DNA of 64,000 nt from Sipunculus nudus (taxonomy: Eukaryota > Annelida > Sipuncula > Golfingiida > Sipunculidae). Positions 36,170-48,949 of the stretch are shown in pieces (position 1 is the stretch's first letter; every line of letters begins with the position of its first letter). The position numbers and the translations under genes were made by a program. The notes beneath the pieces are model-generated. The model had not been told where the DNA came from and did no database searches. It saw only the letters and a list, made by a program, of their open reading frames with translations. The stretch spans positions 49,152,124-49,216,123 of the forward strand of contig CM049308.1 in assembly GCA_026874595.1 (NCBI GenBank), written 5' to 3'.

Positions 36170-37775
36170 CTCATGTCGTTCATTATCACTAGCCATTCAA
36201 ATATCCCTTGGCCTGTTCATCCCAGTGTTAGTCTCCGATACAGACACACGCTAGTGCTACCTCAGCTATGTGTTAATCATCACTAGCCATTCATATCTTT
36301 TGGCCTGTTCACCCGTGTTAGTCTCCAATACAGACACATGCTGGCGCAACCTCAGCTATGTGTTCATCATCACTAGCCATTCAAATATCCCTTGGCCTGT
36401 TCACCCCAGTGTTAGTCCCCAATACGACACACGCTGGCGCTTCCTCAGCTTTGTGTTCATCATCACTAGCTATTCAAATATCTCTTGGCCTGTTTACCCC
36501 AGTGTTAGTCTCCAATACAGACACATGCTGGTGCTACCTCAGCTATGTGTTCATTATCACTAGCCATTCAAATATCTCTTGGCCTGTTCAACCCAGTGTA
36601 AGTCTCCAATACAGACACATGCTGGTGCTACCTCAGCTATGTGTTCATCATCACTAGCCATTCAAATATCTCTTGGCCTGTTTAACCCAGTGTAAGTCTC
36701 CAATACAGACACATGCTGGTGCTACCTCAGCTATGTGTTCATCATCACTAGCCATTCAAATATCTCTTGGCCTGTTCAACCCAGTGTAAGTCTCCAATAC
36801 AGATACACGCTGGCGCTTCCTTTGCTTTGTGTTCATCATCACTAGCCATTCAAATATCTCTTGGCCTGTTCACCCCAGTGTTAGTCTCCAAAACAGACAC
36901 ATGCTGGCGCTACCTCAGCTATGTGTTCATCATCACTAGCCATTCAAATATCTCTTGGCCTGTTCACCCCAGTGTTAGTCCCCAATACAGACACACGCTG
37001 GCGCTTCCTCAGCTTTGTGTTCATCATCACTAGCCATTCAAATATCTCTTGGCCTGTTCAACCCAGTGTAAGTCTCCAATACAGACACATGCTGGTGCTA
37101 CCTCAGCTATGTGTTCATCATCACTAGCCATTCAAATATCCCTTGGCCTGTTCACCCCAGTGTTAGTCTCCAATACAGACACATGCTGGTGCTACCTCAG
37201 CTATGTGTTCATCATCACTAGCCATTCAAATATCTCTTGGCCTGTTCACCCCAGTGTTAGTCTCCAATACGACACACGCTGGCGCTTCCTCAGCTTTGTG
37301 TTCATCATCACTAGCCATTCAAATATCTCTTGGCCTGTTCACCCCAGTGTTAGTCTCCAATACAGACACATGCTGGTGCTACCTCAGCTATGTGTTCATC
37401 ATCACTAGCCATTCAAATATCTCTTGGCCTGTTCACCCCAGTGTTAGTCTCCAATACAGACACATGCTGGTGCTACCTTAGCTATGTGTTCATCATCACT
37501 AGCCATTCAAATATCTCTTGGCCTGTTCAACCCAGTGTAAGTCTCCAATACAGACACATGCTGGTGCTACCTCAGCTATGTGTTCATCATCAATAGCAAT
37601 TCAAATATCCCTTGGCCTGTTCACCCCAGTGTTAGTCTCCAATACAGACACATGCTGGCACTACCTCAGCTATGTGCTCATCATCACTAGCCAGTTAAAT
37701 ATTTCTTGGCCTGTTCACGTCAGTGTTAGTGTCCAATACAGACACACACTGGCGCTAACACAGCTGTGTATTCAC
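36170..37775. repeat. 94-bp minisatellite, about 17 copies
   Basis: Units exactly 94 bp apart (for example 36646 and 36740), containing CATCACTAGCCATTCAAATA, CTCTTGGCCTGTTCA and CCTCAGCTATGTGTT. Because 94 is not a multiple of three, several staggered short frames are open. These are repeat artefacts. Confidence 0.95.
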
Positions 37776-37997
37776 TTTTTTCGGTAGCAATTTTTCATTG
37801 AACCAACTAAATATGGAACATTATGAGTATATCCTGTTAAAGATTCATTTTCAATGGGACTGAATGTCTCATGTTTGGCACACATACCCTTCATATGGTA
37901 GGGGTCACATTAACCAATACAATTCTATATTAAGAGCCATATGCACATGCATGTATTTTTTTCATGGTTTAAATTAATTACTGCCAGTCTTATGCCC

Positions 37998-38018
37998 GGG
38001 GGGGAGGGGGGGGGGGGG
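37998..38018. repeat. G-rich tract
   Basis: Seven G, one A and thirteen G. Confidence 0.9.
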
Positions 38019-38572
38019 TGAGAAAAAACTGCCAGGCTCCACCCTCATTGGGCACATCCCTGCAAATGGAAATTAGCTTGAACCAAGTGCAATGAATAGC
38101 TCAAAACATAAACCGACATAGCGCACATGCCATGTCTAACACTGTGCAACTTCACAAATCCAGATTTCCCAAGCTTTGAACTGGTGTTTCTTCTTTTCTT
38201 ATTGATTGTGAGTTGTTGTACATGTGCAGGGTCAGACCTCTTGTCACACACTTGCTATGGTTAAGAGACACGTGAACTGTGTTTACTCATTTAAATACAG
38301 AACTATTACAACATGAACTAATACTGTGAGATAATTTGAATATCAATGGTATTGAAAATGTTATTGTGTGTTCAAAAAGTCCTTGTTGAATGTCATGGTT
38401 CATGCTTCACAAACATTATACTTGGTGGACAGGCAGTGTACATAGAGAACATATATTTGTCAAACAAACTGTTCTTGTCAGGCGAGTCTTTAAGAAAGGT
38501 GTAAAGCCCGCGGTAAATTTTATTGGGTTTTGCTCAAGCTAGTGAACATATGTGATTGGAAACTGGGTAACC

Positions 38573-38603
38573 ATGGCACAGAGTGGAGAGGCGAATATTA
38601 AAG
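38573..38603 (+). CDS. Gene B exon 1 (start codon exon), unknown protein
   Basis: ATG in an optimal ACCATGG context begins MAQSGEANIK and ends in phase 1 at AAAG|GTATGT, a strong donor. Upstream (38480-38570) the GC content is slightly raised and inverted CCAAT-like words (ATTGGG, GATTGGA) occur, without a TATA box. It joins in frame to the strong acceptor at 38835. I do not recognise the protein. Confidence 0.45.
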
Positions 38604-38834
38604 GTATGTTGATTGATATTCAGTTGTGAGGTAATCAACAAAATTTAATTAGTTCAGATTTATCCAGCCAAACCAAAGGTTTTTTTAAATATGTAGAAAT
38701 GTTAGTATGAGACTGACTTCTTTCAAAGCCACAGTAAAATTTTAATGAAATTTTACTAGTTTGATTATAATATAACATTTCCCTTAAAGAAAAATAGTTT
38801 AATAATAAGACACAGCATATCATTTTGATTTCAG

Positions 38835-38890
38835 ATGGAGCCTTCATAAATGAATGCAGACATCATGTAGCACACGTCATAGCTGGCTTT
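38835..38890 (+). CDS. Gene B exon 2 candidate
   Basis: The acceptor ATCATTTTGATTTCAG ends at 38834. Joined in phase 1 it reads D, then GAFINECRHHVAHVIAGF. A modest donor TTT|GTATTT at 38891 gives phase 0, which suits the next candidates. Without it the frame runs on to TGA at 38948-38950, making a 48-residue two-exon protein. The acceptor and start of the exon are better supported than its end. Confidence 0.4.
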
Positions 38891-39232
38891 GTATTTCTTA
38901 AAATAAAACACTGCACTGTCAGGAATTGGCAAGCAACCACTGATGTGTGACATGTATGATTTTCTTGTTTATATGTGGACATATTGAAAAAAAAGGAAAT
39001 GTTTCCCAAATATGTTTCAATACCTGATATAAATGTAAGATGTTTCATGGTTGATGAACATGAGCACACCTGGGAATGAAACTCTTTGGTGTACTAACAC
39101 CTAGCTGGAAAGTATTCTGTTTTATGATACGTGTTAAGACTCTGAGGGAAGTTCCTTGTTGTTGAGTGTCATGGTTTATTCACTTTCACTTAATGTACAT
39201 GCGCTGAGCTTTATAGGACACACCAGCTGATG

Positions 39233-39400
39233 AATACAGTAAAACCTGGATATTATGACCACTAAAGGGACCTTGATAAAATGTGCACATTACTGAGGTG
39301 GTCATCTGAGGATTGATTAGCAAGGGTCTTAAAGCAACCTGTCTAGCTTACTTTGTAAACTTGAAGTGCTCGGTGATGATGTTAACCTATATAGTCAGGC
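39233..39400. mobile_element. Possible MITE fragment
   Basis: CAGTAAAACCTGGATATTAT followed by GACCACTAAAGGGACC and GAGGTGGTCAT resembles the ends of widespread animal MITEs with GACCAC-type termini. Only one end is clear. Confidence 0.3.
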
Positions 39401-40176
39401 ATGACTGATTAAGTTTTCCACCTAACTTAACTTGATAAGGCTGGAAATTAAGATAAAGAATTTTATTTTATTTTATTAATACTGAAAAAATAGTAAAAAA
39501 ATCATCTGAAAAAGTTATAAATTCTTATCCAGGCACATCTCAACAATATTTCAATATGTAAATTTCATGCTTGTCTGATATTTACTCTTGGTATATCCTA
39601 AACATTGACCACAGATGAATTCATGAATACAGATGCAGTATTAAACAGATCCATTCTAAATAACCACAACATGAAACATCCATGATTAAGTCTATTTTCT
39701 CAAAGAATTGTCCATGCAAAGTTCAGACTTTGACATTTGGCATGCACAGCCTGCTACAGTACCCACTATAAGAGGTAACAAGTATCTGTCCCTAATTAAT
39801 CTAAATGTAAAATTAAATCTGTCTATAGAAGTTTGTGATCAATTTGATATGATCAAGAATCTCCCTTGGTTCTATTGTACATGGCTGAGTTAATAAAGGC
39901 ATATTTTATAGTTTCTTTCCTCGTGCAGTAATAGTTTCTAAACAGTTGGCCAAACAAGGAGTTAAATATGTACCAGCCATCAATCTTTATATTGACTGTG
40001 AGTTCACAAAGCTAAGGGCTAAAGCAAAGCACATATTATTAATGGAAAGTCTAATAAACAGTTATAAAAACCATGATGGGACATTCCTGGCCCAGTCTGA
40101 TCATATGTGAACATGCTCTGACCTGTGCCCTGTACTTGTTTCATCTGCAATTATCCCTACACTCGTAATTTTGTTC

Positions 40177-40640
40177 TTTACCATAAATAAATACTCTGAT
40201 GATATTGTTCTTTACCATAGGAGAATACTCTGATGATATTGTTCTTTACCATAGGAGAATACTCTGATGATATTGTTCTTTACCATAGGAGAATACTCTG
40301 ATGATATTGTTCTTTACTATAAGAGAATACTTCAATGATATTGTTCTTTACCATAAGAGAATACTTCAATGATAATGTTCTTTACCATAAGAGCATACAC
40401 TGATGATATTGTTCTTTACCATAAGAGAATACTCTGATGATATTTTCTTAACCATATGAGAATACTCCTATGATATTGTTCTTTACCATAAGAGAATACT
40501 CCAATGATATTGTTCTTTACCATAAGAGCTCCAATGATATTGTTCTTTGTCATAAAAGAATACTCTGATGATATTGTTCTTTATCATAAAAGAATACTCT
40601 GATGATATTGTTCTGTATCACAAGAGAATACTCTGTTATT
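40177..40640. repeat. 34-bp minisatellite
   Basis: About 13 units containing GATGATATTGTTCTTTACCA, TAAGAGAATACTCT, with small deletions in some copies. Confidence 0.95.
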
Positions 40641-41159
40641 TCTCTTCACTAATACTTGCTACACATCTATTTGACACAGGGGTGTAACAATGCACTGAAG
40701 AATAGATGCAGGCCCTCCATTATTGTATGATTAAATTCTGAATCAATTAATTGCAATTTTTATTTAATGGCATTCACCAAAAAATCCTCTATGAGCTTTC
40801 AACTTTGCAGAGCATTTTGCGATGTTGAAGCTCTTTATCATGCATGTGCCCTAAATCTACTATAGAGTTTCCTGTTGGACCATTTCACTTGCATAGAAAC
40901 ATAAATGGGAATGATAAACAGAGGGAAAGCTATATTTTCCTTTTATTTGTTCAATTTACTAACATCCATTTTGGTAAATTTGCTTTTATTTTTCAAACTG
41001 TGAAATATATCCTTAAGAAAGAATTGAATCAAGAATTGACTTGAAGGAAAAGAATTGATAATTGAATCGAGTCTAATGCTCTCACAATCCACACACCTAT
41101 TGTACACCTGTCTATCTTTGATTGAGCACTCAGCCTTCATGGTCAAGTTAAAGATTCTG

Positions 41160-41690
41160 AGGGAACACAGACTGTCCTGTATTTAACCAGCAGTTAACAC
41201 AGACTGTCCTGTATTTAACCAGCAGTTAACACAGACTGTCCTGTATGTAACCAGCAGTTAACACAGACTGTCCTGTATGTAACCAGCAGTAAACACAGAC
41301 TGTCCTGTATTTAACTAGCAGTTAACACAGATTGTCTTGTATGTAACCAGCAGTTAACACAGACTGTCCTGTATTTAACCAGCAGTTAACACAGATTGTC
41401 TTGTATGTACCAGCAGTTAACACAGACTGTCCTGTATTTAACCAGCAGTTAACACATACTGTCCTGTATTTTACCAGCTGTTAGCACAGACTGTCCTGTA
41501 TTTTACCAGCAGTTAACACATACCGTCTTGTATTTCACCAGCAGTTAACAGACTGTCCTGTATTTTACTAGCTGTTAACACAGACTGTCCTGTATTTTAC
41601 CAGTTGTTAACACAGACTGTCCTGTATTTTACCAGAAGTTAACACAGACTGTCCTGTATTTTACCAGCTGTTAGCACTGTCTGTCAGTAG
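41160..41690. repeat. 32-bp minisatellite
   Basis: About 16 units containing AACACAGACTGTCCTGTATT, TAACCAGCAGTT. TAACCAGCAG and TTACCAGCTG variants are grouped, suggesting two amplification phases. Confidence 0.95.
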
Positions 41691-42430
41691 AAGTTTTGCC
41701 AGAGCCATAAACATATCGGTTATCTTGAAGAAAAGTGGGTTATTCAACTAGAAAATGCAATATCAGATCTAGTTGAAAGACATGTAATTGATCTGCGGTG
41801 AAAATTCTGCATAATTGATCATTTTTACACACTGGATAAAGTTCTGCTATTACTTAAGAGACCACAATGTTAAATTTGTCATGGGGAATAAATGGGAACC
41901 CCACAAAGCCATCAACTGTTTATACATCTGATGAATACTCAGTGACTAAATGGGTAAGGTTTACTTTTTATCAGTTAACATGGCTTATGAGGTTAGGTGT
42001 TCTTGGTTAATAATGTGGTATTAGCATAAGGGCACTTTCACACTAAAGGTTGGATATGAAAAATTGTTAAACAATGGTTCACAGGTAAGTTTTGTGGCTG
42101 AAAATATGATACATATTATCATATTTGTAAAGGCCACACCAGCCTCTATAAACACAGAAAATTTTATAACTCTAAGCCAATTTTTTAAGAAGTTCTGGCC
42201 ATTTAAGTGTAATTTTCATCAAATTTTGGAGTCTCACTCACAAAAATGGGAAAATTTAATGTAAATATGACTGAAATTTGTTTACCAGAACAGAAATATT
42301 CTAATCACAGCACATGCTGTAACATGTAAACTACAAGTGCTCTAAGTTTCATGACTTTCATAGTGGTGGTTAAAATTATCCAATCAATATCCTTCAGTAT
42401 AATAATTGGTTAAAATATTTTGCTGGGACC

Positions 42431-44097
42431 TGTCCTCTCCAGTACATTGCATCCTCACAAGAAATGTAATTCTCATGTTGCAAAACAAAATCCTGCTTTA
42501 AACAGCCAGTATTATATCTAATCATGCTTTGGTAACTAAGGGCTGGGTATGTGTGTCCTGACCGGGATGATTTGGCACTTGTTTACATGGTATATGCCTG
42601 TTAAAAAAATTGTCCTCTCCAGTACATACAGATAAAATTCACTTTAATGTAGAAATTAAAAGCCTATTTTAGTTTATATGTAACAGGTAGCTAGGAAGAT
42701 AAATTCCCTGGTGTTTGCATTGCATACCATCTAATATTCTGTGGCCAGTTTAGCAATGAGTGTATCTGTTAAAATGTCCTCTCCAGTACAATCATTTTTA
42801 ACATGAGGCAGGCTAGAGGAATACTTCTCCAAGTAAGCTTAATATTTACTTCAAGTTTGTCCTAGTGATAAATATAAATAGACTGACTGGTTTAGGGAAG
42901 TAGTTTGGCTCATTATATATATAAATTAGCATGTAACTCCATTCATTGTCATACCAATATTTAGAGTGATGAATCTTCATTGATGAATTCATGATAAAGC
43001 CTTTCTTTTACATGTACCTTCTTTGCACAGAAGTGAAAAGCAGACAAAAAGCATACCTGCAATAACTGCATGTAAATTGTGACAGTAGCAGACTTTAATT
43101 TTGTGTTACTTAAATGTACTGGAGAGGACATTTTTTTAACACAGGATAAAAGTGTCAAATGTACAACCCTACAGTCTTTCAGATTTGCACGGTAGTTCTT
43201 GAAGCTTTCAATCACTGTGGATACCTAACCTGCTTACTTTTAATTTTAATAAATACCATGCAGTTTACTACATAGACCCCTTCATCTAATTCTTTGGGTA
43301 TTATAAAAAATGTGTAATTGTATCTGTTCTTAACTAGAACCACATACATGTTAAGATTCCTTACCAAATTAGACCAGTAGAAATAGTCAAACAGCCCGAA
43401 TTTTCATTTTTACCAAAATCTAACATTTCATTATCTGGATCATTAACTCTCTTCATGTCTCATATTTTATGTAACTGTGTCATATTGATGATTGCTAACG
43501 AATCAACCCAAATTGTTTTGGCCAAAGATAATTCTTATGAAAATACCAGTGCTTTCTGTTCCCTTGCCATCTCACCAGCTATGAATCATTACTTCATGAG
43601 AGCAACTACAGTCAAATTTGCCAATACTTTGCCTCAAGAAAAAGTCAACAACTTGTGAAACCAAAGAGTTTGGTAAAACAGCTTTTGAAACTGTGGTCTC
43701 CCAAATTGCTGGTACACATTTTAAATGACACAGTTATCAGTGTTGGGGCTGGGGGTGGTTAGGGTGAAGGCATCATGTGAACTTGGTCTTTGACAACGTG
43801 CTTTTATTTTCCCATCCATTTTACCAAGTCTCATAGCAAAGTCTATGAAAACAATGATATCAACATTGTCTTCTTGCAAAAGCTTAATTTTCTGGTTCCA
43901 GTTTATCTCAGTCTCAGAAAAGTTGTTTTTATATTTTAAATTCAACTTTAACGGTAAAATCCTCACAAGTAAAAAGTCAAAAGCAACTGAAATGTTCATT
44001 TCGACAACTGTTGTGTAACAATGTAAAATACTACTAGCAGGACCCATATCTGTAGTTATCAAATGATACGAAAATGTATGTCTCAAATTTTGAATAA

Positions 44098-44149
<52 letters not shown>

Positions 44150-44727
44150 ATATTTTCCCCAGGTCTACAATAAACATTTTGTTTATATTACATTCAGGTG
44201 AGCTATGTTGTCTATGAACCAATTGTTTAATGTATGTTGTAAAATAAGTTGATAGATGTTGATATTCAAAGTAAATGTGTTGGAAATAAAGCATGAGTGC
44301 AAAAAAACAAATTATATTTGCATTACGGATTGTGAACAAAACTGCTTCTGAATAAAATTCTGTGAAATATTTCATTTTCAAGATGACCATTTCTCCAAAT
44401 TATTGTTAAAAATATATTTTTTTTCAACAAAACAAAAGGTACAAGCCATTCAATATTTATAATCTCGCTTTAAGTGTCATTTAATATCATGAAGTCATAA
44501 TTGACTTACATTATACTTAATAACTGATACTTTGGTATGTCTATTTTGTGCTCCTTTAACCACAAGGTCCAAATAGTTGCAGATGAACTTGCCTCTGGAA
44601 AATGAGGTGGACTCTGATTCACTTTATGTTCAAGAGGTCCATGAACAATACAAGAGAGAGAGGGAACAAAAATATTCCTTTTGAATTCTTCCACAGTGCA
44701 TGTTAAAATAATGTCCTCTCCAGTACA
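42431..44727. repeat. Five dispersed copies of a 16-mer
   Basis: TGTCCTCTCCAGTACA occurs at 42431, 42611, 42775 and 44712 on the plus strand, and as its reverse complement at 43115. Four of the five are preceded by TGTTAAAA and an A-rich spacer. All lie within the TIR-bounded element. Confidence 0.9.
44101..44147. repeat. (TA)n microsatellite
   Basis: About 47 bp of TA repeats inside the TIR element. Confidence 0.95.
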
Positions 44728-45908
44728 AATGTTGATAAAAACCGTTATCCTATAAATCAAGTGACCACAGACTAAGGCATGAACATATTTCCTGATTTCT
44801 TGAACTCTGTACAGCTGAACAACTTCTCTCACCATTTCTGTTATAAATTGACCAGAGTAGTGTCAGAATAAAGACTGAGAGCATACTTCCTTTAATCATA
44901 ATTAAAATGCATTGTTAAATTTTTATAAAAATATGAAAATTGCATAAAACAAACAAATGTGATTGCAGATTTTTTTACCATGCACTTAGGGCATGATCAA
45001 ATACATCAGATAAAGACATTAGAACAAACCAATGAGCGAAAATTTAAATTATGTAGAGCTGTGAAGAGAAAAAGATTATTGTAAAAATATGGGATGTTTG
45101 AATTTCTGAATTCAATGTAACTTTTATTAGTTCACAGGTAAAATGGTATACTAAACAGTTTCCTTTAGCTAAGATATATACCTTTTCAGGGGTAACCTTA
45201 ATATTGCTCTGTTAGGTATTCAGTTTTTACTCCCCAGTGAGACTAATCACTCAACCTTTTGTGTGAAAGTGCCCATATATATTGGGTATTGCCTTTATGA
45301 TCAGAGTGAAATAATGAATGCATGAGGAGACTGCAGTGACAAAGAGAGTCTGTCAGGCATGGGCTGATGGAGCTTGCAACACGCAACAATGGATGATTGT
45401 TTCATTAAGGGACATGGATCTTTGATCAAGTCATCAGGCAGCTTGTCATTAACAGATCTTCAGAATGACTTTTAATTAACCTTGATGATTCATTTCATCT
45501 CAACCATTTTTTTTCATGTTGTTGAATTAAAGAGGGACCAGCAAGTAAATAAATTCTTCATGGATGTCTGAAAGAGTAGTGTACCAATTTTACAAAGTGT
45601 GTGCCTTCAGTTAAACCAAGCAATCAACAAATATTCCCAGTAGCATCATAGCGGGGCAGTGGCAGTCTTCTTGGTTGAATAATTTTTTTTTTCAATAAAA
45701 AGCTTCTGTGATTTCAAAGAATTCAAAATAAGTGTACTAGTGAATATTATACAAGCAGGTTGTAGATCATGGCTTTCATTAAGGGACTTAAAGTCTTCAG
45801 TTAATTCAAACAGATGGTGCTAAAATGTTCTTGGTGCTCATGAGGTTTTAAAAATTTGGATGAAGAACTTGCAAGAGTTCAACAAACATTCAATTATAAA
45901 CTTTTCAG

Positions 45909-45950
45909 GAAAAACACAAAACTGTCTTTGGAGAGAGTTTGGTGGCAAGG
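45909..45950 (+). CDS. Gene B exon 3 candidate
   Basis: The acceptor ATAAACTTTTCAG and the donor AAGG|GTACGT enclose 42 nt. In phase 0 it encodes EKHKTVFGESLVAR and leaves in phase 0, matching the preceding donor at 38891 and the following acceptor at 50566. All three frames are open in so short an exon, so frame gives little support. Confidence 0.28.
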
Positions 45951-46159
45951 GTACGTGTAGCAGACTGATGTGTTTTTTTTTACACTCCCAAATCCTCAAA
46001 ATATACAAGGATACAGGGTTGCTGATGTATCAGATCTACAAACACAAGAACGATGGAGACCATACTTTAGAGGAACCATCATTTGTAGGATGTCCTTTCC
46101 CACCAAGATAAGAGAGTTGAATATTCTTGTCATCCAGTGTGAGCTTATGTAACCCAGTG

Positions 46160-48215
46160 TTCTGCCTTAGGCCGGGCTGTCTGCTACAGCAGGAGAACCA
46201 GAAATGAATCTTAATCCACCAGGACAGTAGCTGATAGAACTGTGTCAATTGGTCCATTCCATGGGTCAAGCTGCTGTTGTGGAGTGTTGCTCTGGTACTA
46301 TATTTAGCTGCTTCTTCAGCTGACCTTGAATACACATCATTACAATGTCCAAGCACAGTCGCTCAGGTCACTATTTGTGGTTGTGTTTTTATTGAGAATT
46401 GGACGAAACTGTGCACTATATATGAGTATATAGTAGTGTGCCATATATACTTGGTACAGAGACAGCATGTATCACTATAGAGGTATATTATGCACTTTTT
46501 CTTCCCATTTCCCCCTGAAATAGGGCTTCAAGTGACTGTAGTCTAAGTGTGAGCCCTCAGCTACAAAGATGGTCTATCATATCCTGCCATATGTGGTGCA
46601 TTCTGACTCAACCTTGTCCATCTTGTATGGTTCTATCGCATCTGATGTTTTTATCTTCCAGTTGTAGCCTGTTGGTAAGATGGTCAACCTGACACTCAGC
46701 AAATCTCGTCTCTCTCACAGCATCAGAAATTTTTAAGCATGACCTCCAGGACCTCTAGAATCTACAGCTTTCATCTTTTTTTCCCACCAGTTTTCTTACT
46801 ACTAAACCCATGTAAATTGGTGATTTTAATCTACAGTTTATTGTATCATCAGGCTGAGAAGTCGAAAGGGGGGGGGATAATATGACTAATGGTTAATATG
46901 TCTGCTTTTTTTTACAATGTCTCTTTACAATGTTAGTCTACTGTTTTCTGACGTTTCATGATAGACTAGCTGTGATGTTTGTATTCTTGGGATACCAGCT
47001 CCTATAACTAGTTTCTCACTGGATTGAACAAAAAACTTCGCGTCTTTGATCTTTATGATGAGAGCATTTTGTTGTGCACCCTTCAGGAGGGGAGCTCCCT
47101 CTCAAAGCCCTGGGTTTGTGTGTGGTGTCGTTACCTGTACAACCACTGTCAGAGAAACACCAGGGGAGTAGAATGGGATCACGGTCAATTCATGTTTTTG
47201 CCAGGTGTTGTTGAACATAAAAGGCTTGGTTTCTTGACTCATATCTTCCATGTCATTTTAGAGTCACAAGTAAACAGGGGTTTTACCTTTGCTGTTTTGC
47301 AATCCCTGGTGTTTTTTTATCTGTGTTATTTTGTGACCTCTTGTGTTTTGTGACTTGTGATGCAAATTTTTGTGACCCGTAGTACTTAGTGAATCTTTAT
47401 GATTTGAGATGTGTTAGTTTGTGATATGTGTGGCTTTGTTACCTGTGTTGTTTTGGATGTACCGTAAAATCTGTGAAATTCCGTACCTCGATGAATTTCG
47501 TACACGACCTTCAGTATCCATAATTATGTTAAATTTCGAACTGCCGATGCTCTGTTACGTCGTATTTGACGTTAGCAGGGTTGCCGTGATTGTAACACTG
47601 ACGTTACCCCACCCTATCACCTGGTTTTGAACAAGCCTACTGGTCCAATCGATGTGAATGCCTGCTGTTGATAATTAATTTGAATTCTATCTACGTCATA
47701 TGGAATGTAATTTGATTAAAAACTTAGTTTTTTTCAGTGACAATAAAAAAAAAAATCATGAATGTTGCTTTATCGTCCGGGATTCGAGCGACACGCCGTG
47801 AATTACTGGCAGACGTCCATGAAGTTTAATTGAGGTTGGAGGTTGGACATGGGATATTCTAATTTCAGGATTGATTGACTCCATAAGTGGTCTATAGAGA
47901 CCTAGCCAATGTGTATGCAATGCCAATGTTAATCAATTTGAAAATTAATGCTAATTTCTGTTAAAAAACTTGAATAAATATCTTGAATGCGAGTTATTTT
48001 ATTTAACCTACCTCGAACTGCACCATAAAACAGGAAAACTTTTTTAGACTTCCTCAGATATCAAACTAACATTCTTTGTGCTCAATTTAACCCAAGTGTA
48101 CCCTTCGCATGCAAAACGACGGCGCTTAACCGCGTATTTGCGATAACCTATTCATAGCTTTGCCATCAGATGTCAGGCCTCCGTGCCATGATTTGCTTCA
48201 ACCCCCGGTATTATG
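46160..48215. other. Non-coding stretch
   Basis: Several open frames of about 60-110 codons on both strands lack convincing splice sites. 47290-47450 is a degenerate TTTTGTGACNTGTG repeat. Nothing else recognised. Confidence 0.4.
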
Positions 48216-48221
48216 ATGATA

Positions 48222-48254
48222 TATAAAGACCGCCGTAAGAATGTTTGGTCAGTC
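48222..48254 (+). promoter_or_regulatory. Core-promoter-like TATA + Inr
   Basis: TATATAAAG (TATAAA at 48222-48227) is followed by TCAGTC (48249-48254). The Inr A at 48251 is 29 bp from the TATA start, which is canonical spacing. The surrounding sequence is more CpG-rich than average. No ATG follows before mobile DNA begins near 48330, so the product is unknown. Confidence 0.35.
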
Positions 48255-48329
48255 GGCAGAGGTCGGGGTCTGTTGTTGTTATCTGTGTCATTTCCTGTGA
48301 AGGCAATAATTTTTTGAACAGCTGAAACT

Positions 48330-48930
48330 TGACATTTTTGTGCTTACTACAAGTATCTAAGGGAAGTCAGAAAATCAGTAACCTTGACTTTCATTTTCAT
48401 GGTCAACTTAAAATTTTGTTTGGGCCCCATAACTATTCAAGGATTGTTTATTTGTTCCTAAAATCTGACGTGCATGTTGGTTCAACCAAGTGCTTTGAAG
48501 AGTTTAAAAGCTGATGACCTTTGCCTGGATCTTCAAGGTTTAATGTACGAAACTTTTGCTCATTGTTTCTTGGATTTCTTGTAAATGTGATGGTGTATAT
48601 TTACCCCAAGTTTGACACAAATTGTTTTAACCAAGTTCTCGAATCAGTTTGAAAACTGGTGACGACCATGAACTTCATGGTGAAATCAGCCAAAATCAGA
48701 ATTGTTTTTAATTTGATAACTTTTAAACCACTCAATATTTTAAAAATAAAATTTTATATTTTGTTGATAGCAAAATCTCAGATAAAAATGGGTGACCTTG
48801 ACCTTCAAACAAAACCTTGGACGAGTTTGAGTCTGGTGGCCTTGATGTTTTTCTCAGTAAAATTTGCAGAAATCTTAGATTGTTATGGACCCCATAAATT
48901 TTGAAGTACTGCATATTACTTTCTCCATTT
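48330..48930 (+). mobile_element. Type C element, second copy
   Basis: Diverged monomers with AACTTTTAAACCACTCAAT, AGCAAAATCTCAGATAAAAA, GGGTGACCTTGACCTTCAA and CCCCATAA, as in the body of 22931-24156. Head and tail not seen. It abuts the head of the next element. Confidence 0.6.
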
Positions 48931-48949
48931 TGATACACCAATTAATTGT

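Larger units (their letters stand above)
42030..45274. mobile_element. 3.2-kb DNA-transposon-like element with 23-bp TIRs
   Basis: GGGCACTTTCACAC... (42030-42052) and its inverted copy ending ...GTGTGAAAGTGCCC (45252-45274) match at 22 of 23 positions. Flanks are ...ATAA and ATAT..., compatible with a TA target site but not proving one. Inside are five exact copies of TGTCCTCTCCAGTACA. The minus strand has consecutive open stretches at 44835-44506, 44390-44100 and 44086-43721 (about 109, 96 and 121 codons) that might be remnants of an element gene. No transposase motif was recognised. Confidence 0.65.

Noticed and set aside
36270..37787. Staggered, near-identical short frames in the 94-bp array
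   Set aside because: A unit not divisible by three simply reopens the same frame each copy.
38045..38251. Minus-strand frame with KRSDPAHVQQLTINKKRRN
   Set aside because: Protein-like in part, but the acceptor side is purine-rich and no partner exon was found.
46036..46356. Minus-strand frame of 106 codons (EEAAKYSTRATLHNSSLTHG region)
   Set aside because: No polypyrimidine acceptor and no start codon. Part of the translation (WWIKIHFWFSCC) is unlike normal protein.
47421..47630. Frame with RTRPSVSIIMLNFELPML, faintly like the start of a glycosyltransferase domain
   Set aside because: No acceptor or donor, only a few residues in common with the family pattern, and none of its catalytic motifs follow.
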